Shown one piece after another: positions 47,979-56,821 of a stretch of 64,000 nucleotides of DNA; position 1 is the stretch's first letter; each line of letters begins with the position of its first letter. Both the position numbers and the translations under genes were made by a program. This stretch comes from Modestobacter versicolor (GTDB lineage Bacteria; Actinomycetota; Actinomycetes; Mycobacteriales; Geodermatophilaceae). Below the pieces are notes generated by a model. That model was not told the DNA's origin. It worked only from the letters and a program-made list of their open reading frames with translations, and searched no databases. The stretch covers positions 1,984,001 through 2,048,000 of the forward strand of contig NZ_JACIBU010000001.1 in the NCBI RefSeq assembly GCF_014195485.1, in the 5' to 3' direction.

Positions 47979-49037
47979 TCAGCCCCGGGAGTCCGCCGCC
48001 TCCTGCCGGACCACGTCCCGGAACCGGCGGGCCGCACCGACCCCGCCGACGACCAACCCGAGCCCGACTGCCACCAGCACCGCCACCGCGGCCCGGGCCA
48101 GCAGCTGCGGCCCGGCCGCCAGCGCGTGCGCCGTCCAGAGCACGTCGACGTCCGGCAGCCCCTGCACCAGCAGCAGCCAGCCCACGACCACCGCCACCAG
48201 CCCGGTGAGCACGCCCCGGTCGTGCAGCGCCGCCCGCACGCCCACCGCGGCGACCAGCAGCACCAGCAGCGCCGGCAGCAGGGCCGACACCACGGCGCCC
48301 AGGTGGGAGGAGACGCTGGCGGCCGGCGCCGGCGTGGTCACCGCGTGCACGAGCGCGGCGGCAGCACCGGCGGCCACCGCCACGGCCAGCGGCCGCGGCC
48401 CGCGGGCCCACCAGCCGGCGAGCACCGTCGCGGCCAGCAGCAGGACGTACACCGGCCAGACCAGCCAGGCCGGCGGCGGCGGGCTCCAGGTCAGCTCGCC
48501 CGCCACGACGACGTCGGTGCCGCCGTAGGTCATCGGCACCGTCCACTCGCTCACCGTGTGCGCCCGGGACGGGTCCGCGGCGACCACCGGCGGCAGCAGG
48601 CCCTCGGTCATCCAGTGCGTGCGGTGGTCGTGCCACGCGTACATCGGCTGGGTCGACACCTGCTCCCACCGCGGCGCGGCGTCGACGTCGACGTCGTCGG
48701 GCACCGGCGTGCGGCCGTACCGGTCGAGGTTGAGCCAGGTGGCCGGGCTCAGCTCGTTGCGCCAGACGCCGTCCGGGCCGATCCGCAGGTACGGCTCACC
48801 TGAGTACCCAGGCACCTCGAGCTCGGTGCCGGTGCGGTTGACCACCTCGAGCTGGTCGCCGAACTCCAGCACCCGCACGGTCACCCCGGGCAGGTCCGGG
48901 GAGACCGAGCGCAGCGCCCCGTCGAAGTCGCTGCCGGCCGCCCCACCCCCCACGTGGGCGCGGGCCGGCCCCGCGACGGCCAGGACGGCGAGCAGCCCGA
49001 GCAGGACCACCAGCACCCGGCCGGCGGCCACGATCAC
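47979..49037 (-). CDS. Exported membrane protein of the copper/SCO operon
   Basis: 352 residues from a GTG 10 nt after the SCO1 gene. Signal peptide RVLVVLLGLLAVLAVAGPARAHV leaves an N-terminal His after cleavage, as in copper-binding exported proteins. An extracytoplasmic domain follows (about 30-200, with YAWHDHRTHWM rich in His). Then come about five membrane helices (200-340). It is the last gene of an operon with CopCD, YcnI and SCO1, which suggests a part in copper handling or oxidase assembly. I do not recognise a named family. Confidence 0.65.
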   Translation of the reverse strand: MIVAAGRVLVVLLGLLAVLAVAGPARAHVGGGAAGSDFDGALRSVSPDLPGVTVRVLEFGDQLEVVNRTGTELEVPGYSGEPYLRIGPDGVWRNELSPATWLNLDRYGRTPVPDDVDVDAAPRWEQVSTQPMYAWHDHRTHWMTEGLLPPVVAADPSRAHTVSEWTVPMTYGGTDVVVAGELTWSPPPPAWLVWPVYVLLLAATVLAGWWARGPRPLAVAVAAGAAAALVHAVTTPAPAASVSSHLGAVVSALLPALLVLLVAAVGVRAALHDRGVLTGLVAVVVGWLLLVQGLPDVDVLWTAHALAAGPQLLARAAVAVLVAVGLGLVVGGVGAARRFRDVVRQEAADSRG

Positions 49038-49047
49038 CGGGCCGGCC

Positions 49048-49707
49048 TCACTCGGCGGCGACGAGGGCCAGGTCGTGGGCGATGTCGCCGGCGGTGTTCT
49101 CCGCGTCGAAGGCGACGTCGGCCTCACCGTCGGTGCCGTAGAGCAGCAGCAGCGCGGAGTGGCTCTCGCCGTTGTCCTGGGCCAGCGGCACGCCGGCCGC
49201 CAGCTGCGCCTGCTCGATCTGCGCCTGGTCGCCGGTGAGCCCGACGAACTTCGTGGTCAGGCTGCCGTCGAACCGGCCGAGGAACTCCGCCAGCACCTCG
49301 GGGGTGTCCCGGGCCGGGTCGGTGGTCACGAAGACGACGTTCGTCTCCGCCGCCACCTCGGGGTCGACGTCGCCCAGCGCGAGCATCACGTCGGCCATCG
49401 TGGTGGGGCAGATGTCCGGGCAGTGGGTGTACCCGAAGAACAGCAGCGTCGGCCCGGCACCGGTGCGGGCGGCGAAGTCGAAGGGCGCGCCCGCCGTGTC
49501 GGTGAGGGTGAACTCCGGCTTCTGGTACGGCTCGGTCAGGTGCAGGCCCTCGTACGGGCCGTCGTCGGTGGTCTGGACGTCGGCGACCGCCGCGGAGTGG
49601 TCGTGCTCCTCACCGGCTGCGTCGGCGTCGCCACCGCAACCGGCCAGCAGCACAGCGGCGGCCAGGGCGAGGGAGGCCAGCCCGCCGGCACGGGAACGAG
49701 AGCTCAC
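49048..49707 (-). CDS. SCO1/SenC-family copper chaperone lipoprotein
   Basis: 219 residues. Lipobox LLAGC (Cys24), then a His-rich linker (GEEHDHSAA). The thioredoxin-like domain has FFGYTHCPDICPTTM with copper-ligand cysteines Cys96 and Cys100, and a later His in ESHSALLLLYG for the third ligand. SCO proteins deliver copper to the CuA site of cytochrome c oxidase. ATGA-type overlap with the YcnI gene upstream. Confidence 0.9.
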   Translation of the reverse strand: MSSRSRAGGLASLALAAAVLLAGCGGDADAAGEEHDHSAAVADVQTTDDGPYEGLHLTEPYQKPEFTLTDTAGAPFDFAARTGAGPTLLFFGYTHCPDICPTTMADVMLALGDVDPEVAAETNVVFVTTDPARDTPEVLAEFLGRFDGSLTTKFVGLTGDQAQIEQAQLAAGVPLAQDNGESHSALLLLYGTDGEADVAFDAENTAGDIAHDLALVAAE

Positions 49708-50420
49708 GAGGACACGGTACGTCGGCGCGCGGTCAGACCGAGGCCGAGACCGGCGAGCCCGGCGAGCAGGCCGAGGACGGCGAGCACCAGCGCGACGGTC
49801 GCGGTCGTGCTGCTGCCGTCGTCACCCTCGGCGGGAGCGGCGGCGGTGTCGGGGGTCGTCGGGGCGGCGTCCTCGTCGGCGGAGGCGAGCGTCAGCACGG
49901 GGGCCGGGCGCTCCGGCTCCGGCTGCCCGTCGACGGTCGGCTCGATCCAGGCGGCCTCGGTGCCGTCGCTGTAGCTCTGCACCGCGGCGAAGGTCAGCGC
50001 CTCGGCGTCCGGGAACGGCCCACCGGACAGCGCGAACTCCTGGAACTCACCCGGCGCGATGCCCCCGCCCGCGTCGGCCCGGAACTCGACGACCGAGACG
50101 GCGGAGTCGATCGTCTCGCCGTGGGCCTCGACGGGCGGGTCGAGCGGCGTGGTGGTCAGCTCGACGGTCCAGCCGGGCACCGGCTGGGCCCGCAGCGAGG
50201 TGAGCGGGGTGTCGGTGGGCACCTGGATGCGCAGCGCGACCGTGCTGGCGGTGTCGCTCTCGTTCGGCACCCGGAAGGTGAGCTTGCCGTACCCGCCCGG
50301 CGATGCGTCGGCCGACGAGACCGTCACGTGCGCCGAGGCGACGCCGGTGCCGGCGACGAGCACCCCGGCGAGGGTGAGCAGCACGACGGCGAGACGGGAG
50401 GCAGGGCGGGCGGGGTTCAA
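49704..50420 (-). CDS. YcnI-like (DUF1775) copper-binding protein
   Basis: 238 residues. The signal peptide ends ASAHVTVSSADASPGG, so the mature protein starts with His, the copper-brace ligand of DUF1775. The domain contains YGKLTFRVPNESDTASTVAL, the conserved Trp in VPGWTVEL, and FQEFALSGGPFPD. A C-terminal helix (about 208-230) followed by ARRR anchors it outside the membrane. It lies 33 nt behind the CopCD gene and overlaps SCO1. Confidence 0.88.
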   Translation of the reverse strand: MNPARPASRLAVVLLTLAGVLVAGTGVASAHVTVSSADASPGGYGKLTFRVPNESDTASTVALRIQVPTDTPLTSLRAQPVPGWTVELTTTPLDPPVEAHGETIDSAVSVVEFRADAGGGIAPGEFQEFALSGGPFPDAEALTFAAVQSYSDGTEAAWIEPTVDGQPEPERPAPVLTLASADEDAAPTTPDTAAAPAEGDDGSSTTATVALVLAVLGLLAGLAGLGLGLTARRRTVSS

Positions 50421-50453
50421 CGGTTCTCCTCGATCGGGGGGACGTGCGGGGGT

Positions 50454-52190
50454 TCAGCGCACCGGGAAGACGGTGCTGGCGGTGACGGCCGTGAACTCGT
50501 CCAGCCGGACGGTGACGGTCAGGGTCCAGCTCCCGGCCGACGGGAGGACCGGGTCGCCGACGTAGTGGCCCGGTCCGGCGGCCGCCAGCTCGACGTCGAG
50601 CGGGCCGATCTCCTGGGCGAGCTCGGCCAGGCCGACGCTGATCTCCCGGGGCTGGACCAGCCGGCCGTCGGCGTCGAAGAGGTAGACGTGCAGCGTGGTC
50701 GGGCCGGGGCTCGCCGGGTCGACGGTGACCTGGACGGTGCCGGCGTCCGCCGTCGCGGAGGCCGAGCGGAGCGGGAGGGTGACGTCGACCGGGGTGGGCA
50801 TCGACGCCTTGGCGGGAGGCTGGCTGACCAGCACCGCCGACACCACCAGGACGACGACGGCGCCGACCAGCTCGACCAGCACCGAGCGGCGGAGCACCCC
50901 GAGGGACGCGGGCGGCTCGTCGTCCACGGCCTGCGCGGAGAACGCCTGGGCGACGACCCGGCGGCGCGACCCGCCCGGCCGGCGGCCGCCCCCGACGCGC
51001 TGCTGCACCCAGTCCCGGCTCACCAGCGCGGCGACCAGCACGACCAGCACCACGGCCAGCTTGGCCACCAGCAGCCAGCCGTAGCCGGTTGACACCAGCG
51101 CGGAGAAGGAGCCGACCTCGCGCACCGACTGCAGCACGCCGGTGACCACCAGCGCGCCGATGTAGCCCCCGGCCAGCCGGGACCAGCGCGGCAGGGCGGC
51201 GTCCAGCTCGGCGCGCGGCGTCGTCGCCCGGAGCACCCCGGCGAACAGCACCACCAGCCCACCGAGCCAGCCGGCCATCGCGGCCACGTGGACGCTGCTC
51301 GACGCCACCGCCAGGCCCACCAGCGATCCGGCCACCGGGTGCCCGACGGCGGCGACCGCGACGACCAGCCCGGCCGCCAGCACCGGGGCCACGGCGAGCA
51401 GACCGGTGCCCGGCGCCCGCCCGTGGCGCCACCCCCGGGCCAGCACGACGGCCAGCAGGAGGGCGAGCGCGATGCGCACGAGCAGGGTGCGGCCGTAGCC
51501 GGAGTCGACCGTGGCGCCCAGCAGCTGCGGGTCGACCAGCGACCCCAGCCCGGCCCCGGCCGCGTAGGGGCCCTGGCCGAGCAGCAGCAGCACTCCCCCG
51601 CCGGCGACCGCGGCCAGCCCGCCCAGGGCCGCGCGGCGCAGCCGGGGTGCCGCCCAGCCGCCGGGCCAGCAGGTGGCCAGGGCGAGCGGGACGCCGACGC
51701 CCAGCACCAGCCCCGCGTACCCGGCCCAGCGGGCCAGCGGGAGCAGCGTGGCGATCCCCGGGTCGGTGCTGTCGGTGCCGTCGACCGAGCCGGCGGGCAG
51801 CAGCTCGCCGTCGCCGACGACGAAGGAGAAGGCCCCGGAGACGGGGTGCGAGTCGGCGGAGCCGACCCGGTAGGTGACGACGTAGCCGGCGTCGGGGAGG
51901 TCCGGGCGCAGCGGGACGGTGACCACGCCGTCGGTCACCTCGGCCGCGCCGGTGTCCACCCGCTCGCCGTCGCCGTCGAGCACCCGGGCGTAGCCGGCGC
52001 CCAGCGACACCGCCTCGTTGAACTCGATGGTGACCTCGGTGGGCGCTGCCTCCAGCCGGGCGCCGTCGCCGGGGGTGGTGGTGACCACCGCGGCGTGCGC
52101 GGCCGCCGGGCGGGCGGTGACGACGTCGAGCAGCAGCCCGGCCCCGAGCAGCGCGAACAGCAGGAGGACGGCAGCCGGGAACCGCTTCAC
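50454..52190 (-). CDS. CopC-CopD fusion copper protein
   Basis: 578 residues from a GTG at 52190 that places a signal peptide at once (KRFPAAVLLLFALLGAGLLL). It is cleaved before HAAVVTTTPGDGARLEAAP, the CopC domain with its N-terminal copper-ligand His; VGSADSHPVSGAFSFVV is the second ligand region. Eight or nine helices of CopD follow (about 140-430), with SSVHVAAMAGWLGGL. A C-terminal extracytoplasmic beta domain (about 450-578) completes it. It is thought to import or buffer copper for oxidases. First gene of the operon. Confidence 0.88.
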   Translation of the reverse strand: MKRFPAAVLLLFALLGAGLLLDVVTARPAAAHAAVVTTTPGDGARLEAAPTEVTIEFNEAVSLGAGYARVLDGDGERVDTGAAEVTDGVVTVPLRPDLPDAGYVVTYRVGSADSHPVSGAFSFVVGDGELLPAGSVDGTDSTDPGIATLLPLARWAGYAGLVLGVGVPLALATCWPGGWAAPRLRRAALGGLAAVAGGGVLLLLGQGPYAAGAGLGSLVDPQLLGATVDSGYGRTLLVRIALALLLAVVLARGWRHGRAPGTGLLAVAPVLAAGLVVAVAAVGHPVAGSLVGLAVASSSVHVAAMAGWLGGLVVLFAGVLRATTPRAELDAALPRWSRLAGGYIGALVVTGVLQSVREVGSFSALVSTGYGWLLVAKLAVVLVVLVAALVSRDWVQQRVGGGRRPGGSRRRVVAQAFSAQAVDDEPPASLGVLRRSVLVELVGAVVVLVVSAVLVSQPPAKASMPTPVDVTLPLRSASATADAGTVQVTVDPASPGPTTLHVYLFDADGRLVQPREISVGLAELAQEIGPLDVELAAAGPGHYVGDPVLPSAGSWTLTVTVRLDEFTAVTASTVFPVR

Positions 52191-52274
52191 GCAGATGCCC
52201 GCTGCCGGTCGTCGTGCTGCACGAGGAGACAGTCGTCGGCGGGGCCGGTCCAGTTCCCGCGTCGTCCGACGACA

Positions 52275-52293
52275 GGGTGAACGGAGGGTGAAC
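52275..52293 (-). promoter_or_regulatory. Pho box (PhoP direct repeat)
   Basis: On the minus strand, GTTCACCC occurs twice with an 11-bp period (52275-52282 and 52286-52293 on the plus strand as GGGTGAAC). This equals the actinobacterial PhoP consensus GTTCACC. It lies just upstream of a TATGCT -10 for the DUF47-Pit genes, implying induction under phosphate limitation. Confidence 0.7.
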
Positions 52294-52304
52294 GGCGGGA
52301 GACC

Positions 52305-52310
52305 TATGCT
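52305..52310 (+). promoter_or_regulatory. Candidate -10 (TATGCT) for the DUF47-Pit operon
   Basis: TATGCT lies 12 bp downstream of the Pho box and about 66 nt before the GTG at 52376. The Pho box overlaps the -35 position, as in PhoP-activated promoters. Confidence 0.55.
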
Positions 52311-52375
52311 CCCCGAGGTCGCCTGCCCGCGCGGGAGGACGGCCACCGACGTCCTCACCACCTCCGGAGCACCGC

Positions 52376-52993
52376 GTGGCCTTCCGCCTGACACCCAAGG
52401 ACTCGAGCTTCTACGACATGTTCACCGCCTCGGCGGAGCACCTGGTCGAGGCCACCGACGTCCTGAGCGAGTTCGTGCACGAGCACACCCGCCGCGAGGA
52501 GCTGGGCAACCGGCTGCGCGACCTGGAGCACACCTGCGACCAGGCGACCCACGCGATCTTCCGGCAGGTGAACTCCAGCTTCGTCACGCCGTTCGACCGC
52601 GAGGACATCTACAACCTGGCCAGCGACCTCGACGACGTCATGGACTGCATCGAGGCCGCCGCCGACCTGGTGGTGCTGACCAAGCTCGGCACGCTGCCGG
52701 CGGAGATGGGCCAGCAGGTCGCGCTGCTGCAGCGCTGCGCCCAGGTCACCGCCGAGTCGATGCCGCGGCTGCGCTCCATGAAGGACCTCGCCGACTACTG
52801 GATCGAGGTCAACCGGCTGGAGAACGAGGCGGACAAGCTCTACCGCCGGCTGCTGTCCCGGCTGTACTCGGGCGAGTTCGACGCCCTGGAGATCCTCAAG
52901 CTCAAGGAGGTCGCCGACCAGCTCGAGGAGGCCGCCGACGCCTTCGAGCACGTGGCGAACGTCGTCGAGACGATCGCGGTCAAGGAGTCCTGA
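52376..52993 (+). CDS. DUF47 (PhoU-like) protein, Pit accessory
   Basis: 205 residues, all helical: FRLTPKDSSFYDMFTASAEHL, LEHTCDQATHAIFRQVNSSFVTPFDREDIYNLASDLDDVMD in pieces, and VNRLENEADKLYRRLLSRLY. The ExxxD/DxxxD clusters resemble the metal-binding motifs of PhoU. DUF47 genes are regularly followed by a low-affinity Pit phosphate transporter, 7 nt away here, and are thought to modulate it. Confidence 0.9.
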   Translation: MAFRLTPKDSSFYDMFTASAEHLVEATDVLSEFVHEHTRREELGNRLRDLEHTCDQATHAIFRQVNSSFVTPFDREDIYNLASDLDDVMDCIEAAADLVVLTKLGTLPAEMGQQVALLQRCAQVTAESMPRLRSMKDLADYWIEVNRLENEADKLYRRLLSRLYSGEFDALEILKLKEVADQLEEAADAFEHVANVVETIAVKES

Positions 52994-53000
52994 CCCGCCC

Positions 53001-54002
53001 ATGGACGGGTACGTCCTCGCCCTCATCGTCATCGTCGTCGTCGCGCTGGCGTTCGACTACACCAACGGCTTCCACGACGCCGCCAACGCGATCGCCGTGG
53101 CCGTCTCCACCAAGGCGCTGACCCCGCGCGCCGCCCTGGCGCTGGCCGCGGTGGCCAACCTCATCGGTGCGCTGATCTCCACCAAGGTCGCCAAGACCGT
53201 GGGCGCGGGGATCATCGACGCGCCGACCGGCAGCGAGGGCCTGCAGATCGTCTTCGCCGCGCTGATCGGCGCCATCGTGTGGAACCTGATCACCTGGTAC
53301 TTCGGGCTGCCCTCGTCGTCCTCGCACGCGCTGATCGGCGGGCTGGTCGGCGCCGCGCTGGCCGCGGCGCACTCGGTGCAGTGGATGGGGATCCTGGACA
53401 AGGTCGTCATCCCGATGGTGCTGGCCCCGCTGATCGGCTTCGGGCTGGGCTACCTGTTCATGCTCGCCGTGCTCTGGACCTTCCGGCGGGCCAACGCGCA
53501 CAAGGCCAACCGCGGCTTCCGGTACGCCCAGATCGCCAGCTCGGCGGCGATGGCGCTCGGCCACGGCATGCAGGACGCGCAGAAGACGATGGGCATCATC
53601 ACCCTGGCGTTGGTGACGGCCGGGGAGATCGACACCTTCGAGGTGCCGCTCTGGGTGGTGCTGGCCGCCGCGCTGGCCATCAGCGCCGGCACCTACGCCG
53701 GCGGCTTCCGGATCATGCGCACGCTGGGCCGCCGGATCATCCAGCTCACCCCGGCCGGCGGGTTCGCTGCGCAGACCGTCGCCTCCAGCGTCATGGTCAC
53801 CACCGCGACCGTGTTCGCCGTACCGGTCTCCACGACCCACATCACGACGACGTCGATCATGGGCGTCGGCGCCACCCGGCGGCTGTCGGCCGTGCGCTGG
53901 GGCGTGGCCGGCAACATCGTCGTCGCCTGGGTGGTGACGCTGCCGGCCGCCGGCCTGGTGGCCGCCCTCACGTTCTTCGTGACCCACGCGATCGTGGGCT
54001 AG
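53001..54002 (+). CDS. pit: Inorganic phosphate transporter, PiT family
   Basis: 333 residues, about ten helices. Both Pit signature repeats are visible: FDYTNGFHDAANAIAVAVSTKALTP near the N-terminus and the second half around SSAAMALGHGMQDAQKTMG. GLPSSSSHALIGGLVGA and VPVSTTHITTTSIMGVGA are the serine-rich substrate loops. It imports metal-phosphate with protons. Co-transcribed with DUF47 under a Pho box. Confidence 0.93.
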   Translation: MDGYVLALIVIVVVALAFDYTNGFHDAANAIAVAVSTKALTPRAALALAAVANLIGALISTKVAKTVGAGIIDAPTGSEGLQIVFAALIGAIVWNLITWYFGLPSSSSHALIGGLVGAALAAAHSVQWMGILDKVVIPMVLAPLIGFGLGYLFMLAVLWTFRRANAHKANRGFRYAQIASSAAMALGHGMQDAQKTMGIITLALVTAGEIDTFEVPLWVVLAAALAISAGTYAGGFRIMRTLGRRIIQLTPAGGFAAQTVASSVMVTTATVFAVPVSTTHITTTSIMGVGATRRLSAVRWGVAGNIVVAWVVTLPAAGLVAALTFFVTHAIVG

Positions 54003-54011
54003 GAAGGTCCC

Positions 54012-55466
54012 ATGACCTCGTCCCCACCCGCCGCGGAGGGGACCTCACCCGAACCGGTCGGCCCGGTCGCCGCCGACCCCGTCCGGCTGGGCACCGCCCC
54101 GGGCCGGTGGGTGCTGCTGGCCACCGTGCTCGCCTCCGGGATGGCGATGCTCGACGCCAGCGCGGTCAACGTCGCGCTGCCGGCCATCGGCCGCGACCTG
54201 GGCTCGGGGCTGGCCGGCCTGCAGTGGACGCTCAGCGGCTACACGCTGGCGCTGGCCTCGCTGATCCTGCTGGGCGGCGCGCTGGGCGACCGGTACGGAC
54301 GGCGCCGCGTCTTCGTGGTCGGCGTCGTCTGGTTCGCCGTCACCTCGCTGGGCTGCGGGCTGGCCCAGACCACCGGGCAGCTGGTGGCGATGCGGGTGCT
54401 GCAGGGCATCGGCGGCGCACTGCTCACCCCGGGCAGCCTGGCGATCATCCAGTCGGCCTTCCCGCACGCCGACCGGCCCCGGGCGATCGGCGCCTGGTCG
54501 GCGTTCGGCGGGGTCGCCGGGCTGGTCGGGCCGTTCCTCGGCGGCTTCCTGGTCGACACGGTGAGCTGGCGCTGGGTGTTCCTGGTCAACGCACCGCTCG
54601 CCGTCGTCGTGGTGCTGGTCGCGGTGCGGCACGTGCCGGAGAGCCGCGACCCCGGGCGCACCGGCCGGTTCGACGCCCTCGGCGCGGTGTGGGGCGCCCT
54701 CGCCCTGGCCGGGGTCACCTACGCGCTGATCGCGGCCGGCGACGGGCCGGGGCGGCCGCAGGTCTGGGTCTCCGCGGCCGTCGGCGTGCTGGCCGGGGTG
54801 GCCTTCGTCGTCCGGGAGCGGCGGGCGCGGGAGCCGATGCTGCCCACCGGGGTCTTCGCCGACCGGGAGTTCACCGGGGCCAACCTGAGCACGTTCGCCA
54901 TCTACGGGGCGCTGGGCGGCTGGTCGTTCTTCCTGGTCGTCGAGCTGCAGACGGTGCTGGGCTACAGCGCCACCGCGGCCGGGGCGGCGACGATCCCCTC
55001 GATCGTGGTGCTGAGCCTGCTGTCGGCCCGGGCGGGGGCGCTCGCCCAGCGGACCGGGGCCCGGCTGCCGATGACCGTCGGCCCGCTCATCGCCGCCGTC
55101 GGCGTGCTGCTGCTGGCCCGGATCGGGCCGGGCAGCTCCTACTGGCTCGACGTGCTGCCCGGGTCGCTGGTCAGCGGCGTGGGGCTGGCGCTGCTCGTGG
55201 CGCCGCTGACCGCCACGGTGCTCGACGCCGCCCCCGACCACCTGGCCGGCGTGGCCAGCGGGGTGAACAACGCGGTGGCCCGGGCGGCGCAGCTGCTGGC
55301 GGTGGCCGCGCTGCCGGTGGCGGTCGGCCTCGGCGGCGACGACTACGCCGACCCGGCGAGCTTCGACGCCGGCGCCGGCACGGCCATGCTGGTCTGTGCG
55401 GGGCTGCTCGTCGCGGGCAGCCTGGTCGCCTGGCTGACCATCCGGCCCGACACGCTGAAGACGTGA
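54012..55466 (+). CDS. MFS transporter, DHA2 (14-helix drug/H+ antiporter) type
   Basis: 484 residues with about 14 helices and an AGGAAGG ribosome site. Motifs: MLDASAVNVALPAIGRDLG (helix 1), LGGALGDRYGRRRVFVVG (motif A), LQGIGGALLTPGSLAII (motif C region) and WRWVFLVNAPLAV. Such proteins export drugs or metabolites; specificity is not readable. It starts 9 nt after the pit stop and may be read through from that operon. Confidence 0.9.
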   Translation: MTSSPPAAEGTSPEPVGPVAADPVRLGTAPGRWVLLATVLASGMAMLDASAVNVALPAIGRDLGSGLAGLQWTLSGYTLALASLILLGGALGDRYGRRRVFVVGVVWFAVTSLGCGLAQTTGQLVAMRVLQGIGGALLTPGSLAIIQSAFPHADRPRAIGAWSAFGGVAGLVGPFLGGFLVDTVSWRWVFLVNAPLAVVVVLVAVRHVPESRDPGRTGRFDALGAVWGALALAGVTYALIAAGDGPGRPQVWVSAAVGVLAGVAFVVRERRAREPMLPTGVFADREFTGANLSTFAIYGALGGWSFFLVVELQTVLGYSATAAGAATIPSIVVLSLLSARAGALAQRTGARLPMTVGPLIAAVGVLLLARIGPGSSYWLDVLPGSLVSGVGLALLVAPLTATVLDAAPDHLAGVASGVNNAVARAAQLLAVAALPVAVGLGGDDYADPASFDAGAGTAMLVCAGLLVAGSLVAWLTIRPDTLKT

Positions 55467-55523
55467 CCCAGGCCACCTGCCCTCGTTTCCCGCAATCTGC
55501 ATCGGGATGGTAGGAATGTGCCC

Positions 55524-55619
55524 GTGCCGACGACGACCGCCCTCCCGGGCGACCTCCTGGTGAGCCGTCTGCACGTCGACCTGCTCCGGGTCAGCACCGC
55601 CGCCTGTCTGCGCGGCTGA
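55524..55619 (+). CDS. Putative leader peptide with cysteine codon (HVDLLRVSTAACLR type)
   Basis: 31 codons from GTG 55524 (GTG 55518 or 55560 also possible). The C-terminal part SRLHVDLLRVSTAACLRG matches the short actinobacterial leader peptides (RxHVDLxRVSxxxCR) that precede sulfur and cysteine genes. A TAGGAA -10-like sequence at 55511 almost touches the start, suggesting a leaderless transcript. The next gene is a TauE/SafE sulfite exporter. Stalling at the Cys codon would couple its expression to cysteine supply. Confidence 0.7.
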   Translation: MPTTTALPGDLLVSRLHVDLLRVSTAACLRG

Positions 55620-55709
55620 CCTCCCGCGCCCACGGCGCCCCCTCGTTCACCGCGGTCCGCAGCGCCCTGCCGGCGCGCCCGCCCCCTCGAAGCCCCGGAG
55701 CACATCCTC

Positions 55710-56702
55710 GTGAAGACCATCGTCCTGCTCGCGCTCGTCGGCCTGGGCGCGCAACTGGTGGACGGCAGCCTGGGCATGGCCTACGGCGTCACCTCCACCA
55801 CGCTGCTGCTGGCCATCGGCACCAACCCGGCGGCCGCCTCGGCCACGGTCCACCTCGCCGAGATCGGCACGACCCTCGCCTCGGGTGTGGCGCACTGGCG
55901 GTTCGGCAACGTCGACTGGAAGGTCGTCGCGAAGATCGGCCTCCCGGGTGCGATCGGCGCCTTCGCCGGCGCGACCGTGCTGTCCCACCTCTCCACCGAG
56001 GTCGCGGCGCCGGTCATGGCGCTGATCCTGCTGGCCCTCGGCCTGTACCTGCTGATCCGCTTCACCCTGCGCGGCATCGACCGGCGCAACCTCGGCAAGC
56101 CGGTCCGCAAGCGGTTCCTCGCGCCGCTCGGCCTGGTCGCCGGCTTCGTCGACGCCACCGGCGGCGGCGGGTGGGGCCCGGTCGGCACGCCGGCACTGCT
56201 GGCCAGCGGCCGGATGGAGCCGCGCAAGGTGATCGGCTCGATCGACACCTCGGAGTTCCTCGTCGCCCTCGCCGCCAGCCTCGGCTTCCTGTTCGCCCTC
56301 GGGAACCAGGGCATCGACTTCGCCTGGGTGGCCGCCCTGCTCATCGGCGGTCTGATCGCCGCTCCCATCGCGGCCTGGCTGGTCCGGCACGTGCCGCCGC
56401 GGCTGCTCGGCTCGCTGGTCGGCGGCATGATCGTGCTGACCAACACCCGCACCCTGCTGCGCAGCGACTGGATCGACGCCCCGGACGCCACCCGGTACGC
56501 CTGCTACGCGCTCATCTACGTGGTGTGGGCCGCCGCGGTCGCCTGGTCGTTCCGCGAGTACCGCAAGGACGGCGCCCGGGAGACGGCCGACGCCCTCGCG
56601 GCCGAGGCGGCGCGGCTCGCCGAGACCGACGCGCCCGGGGACGCCACCCGTGCCGACGGTGCGACGGTCACGGCCGGCCGCCCCAGCGCCCCGACCGACT
56701 GA
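55710..56702 (+). CDS. TauE/SafE-family (TSUP) sulfite/organosulfur exporter
   Basis: 330 residues, about eight helices in two related halves: LGAQLVDGSLGMAYGVTSTTLLLAIG, then LGLVAGFVDATGGGGWGPVGTPALLASG, both with the Gly-rich TSUP signature. PRKVIGSIDTSEFLVALAAS follows. The cytoplasmic tail (about 285-330) is Ala/Asp-rich. The cysteine-type leader peptide 90 nt upstream supports a sulfur-linked role such as sulfite export. Confidence 0.85.
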   Translation: MKTIVLLALVGLGAQLVDGSLGMAYGVTSTTLLLAIGTNPAAASATVHLAEIGTTLASGVAHWRFGNVDWKVVAKIGLPGAIGAFAGATVLSHLSTEVAAPVMALILLALGLYLLIRFTLRGIDRRNLGKPVRKRFLAPLGLVAGFVDATGGGGWGPVGTPALLASGRMEPRKVIGSIDTSEFLVALAASLGFLFALGNQGIDFAWVAALLIGGLIAAPIAAWLVRHVPPRLLGSLVGGMIVLTNTRTLLRSDWIDAPDATRYACYALIYVVWAAAVAWSFREYRKDGARETADALAAEAARLAETDAPGDATRADGATVTAGRPSAPTD

Positions 56703-56821
56703 GCCCCACCGGCCGGCCTTGCCGGTCCAGCAAAGAAGTTTGTCGCTGACTGCTCCATGGCTGCAGTCTCGGTGCACGGCGGTCGCCTCCCGCGACCGGC
56801 CGGACGAGCCGAGGAGCAGCC

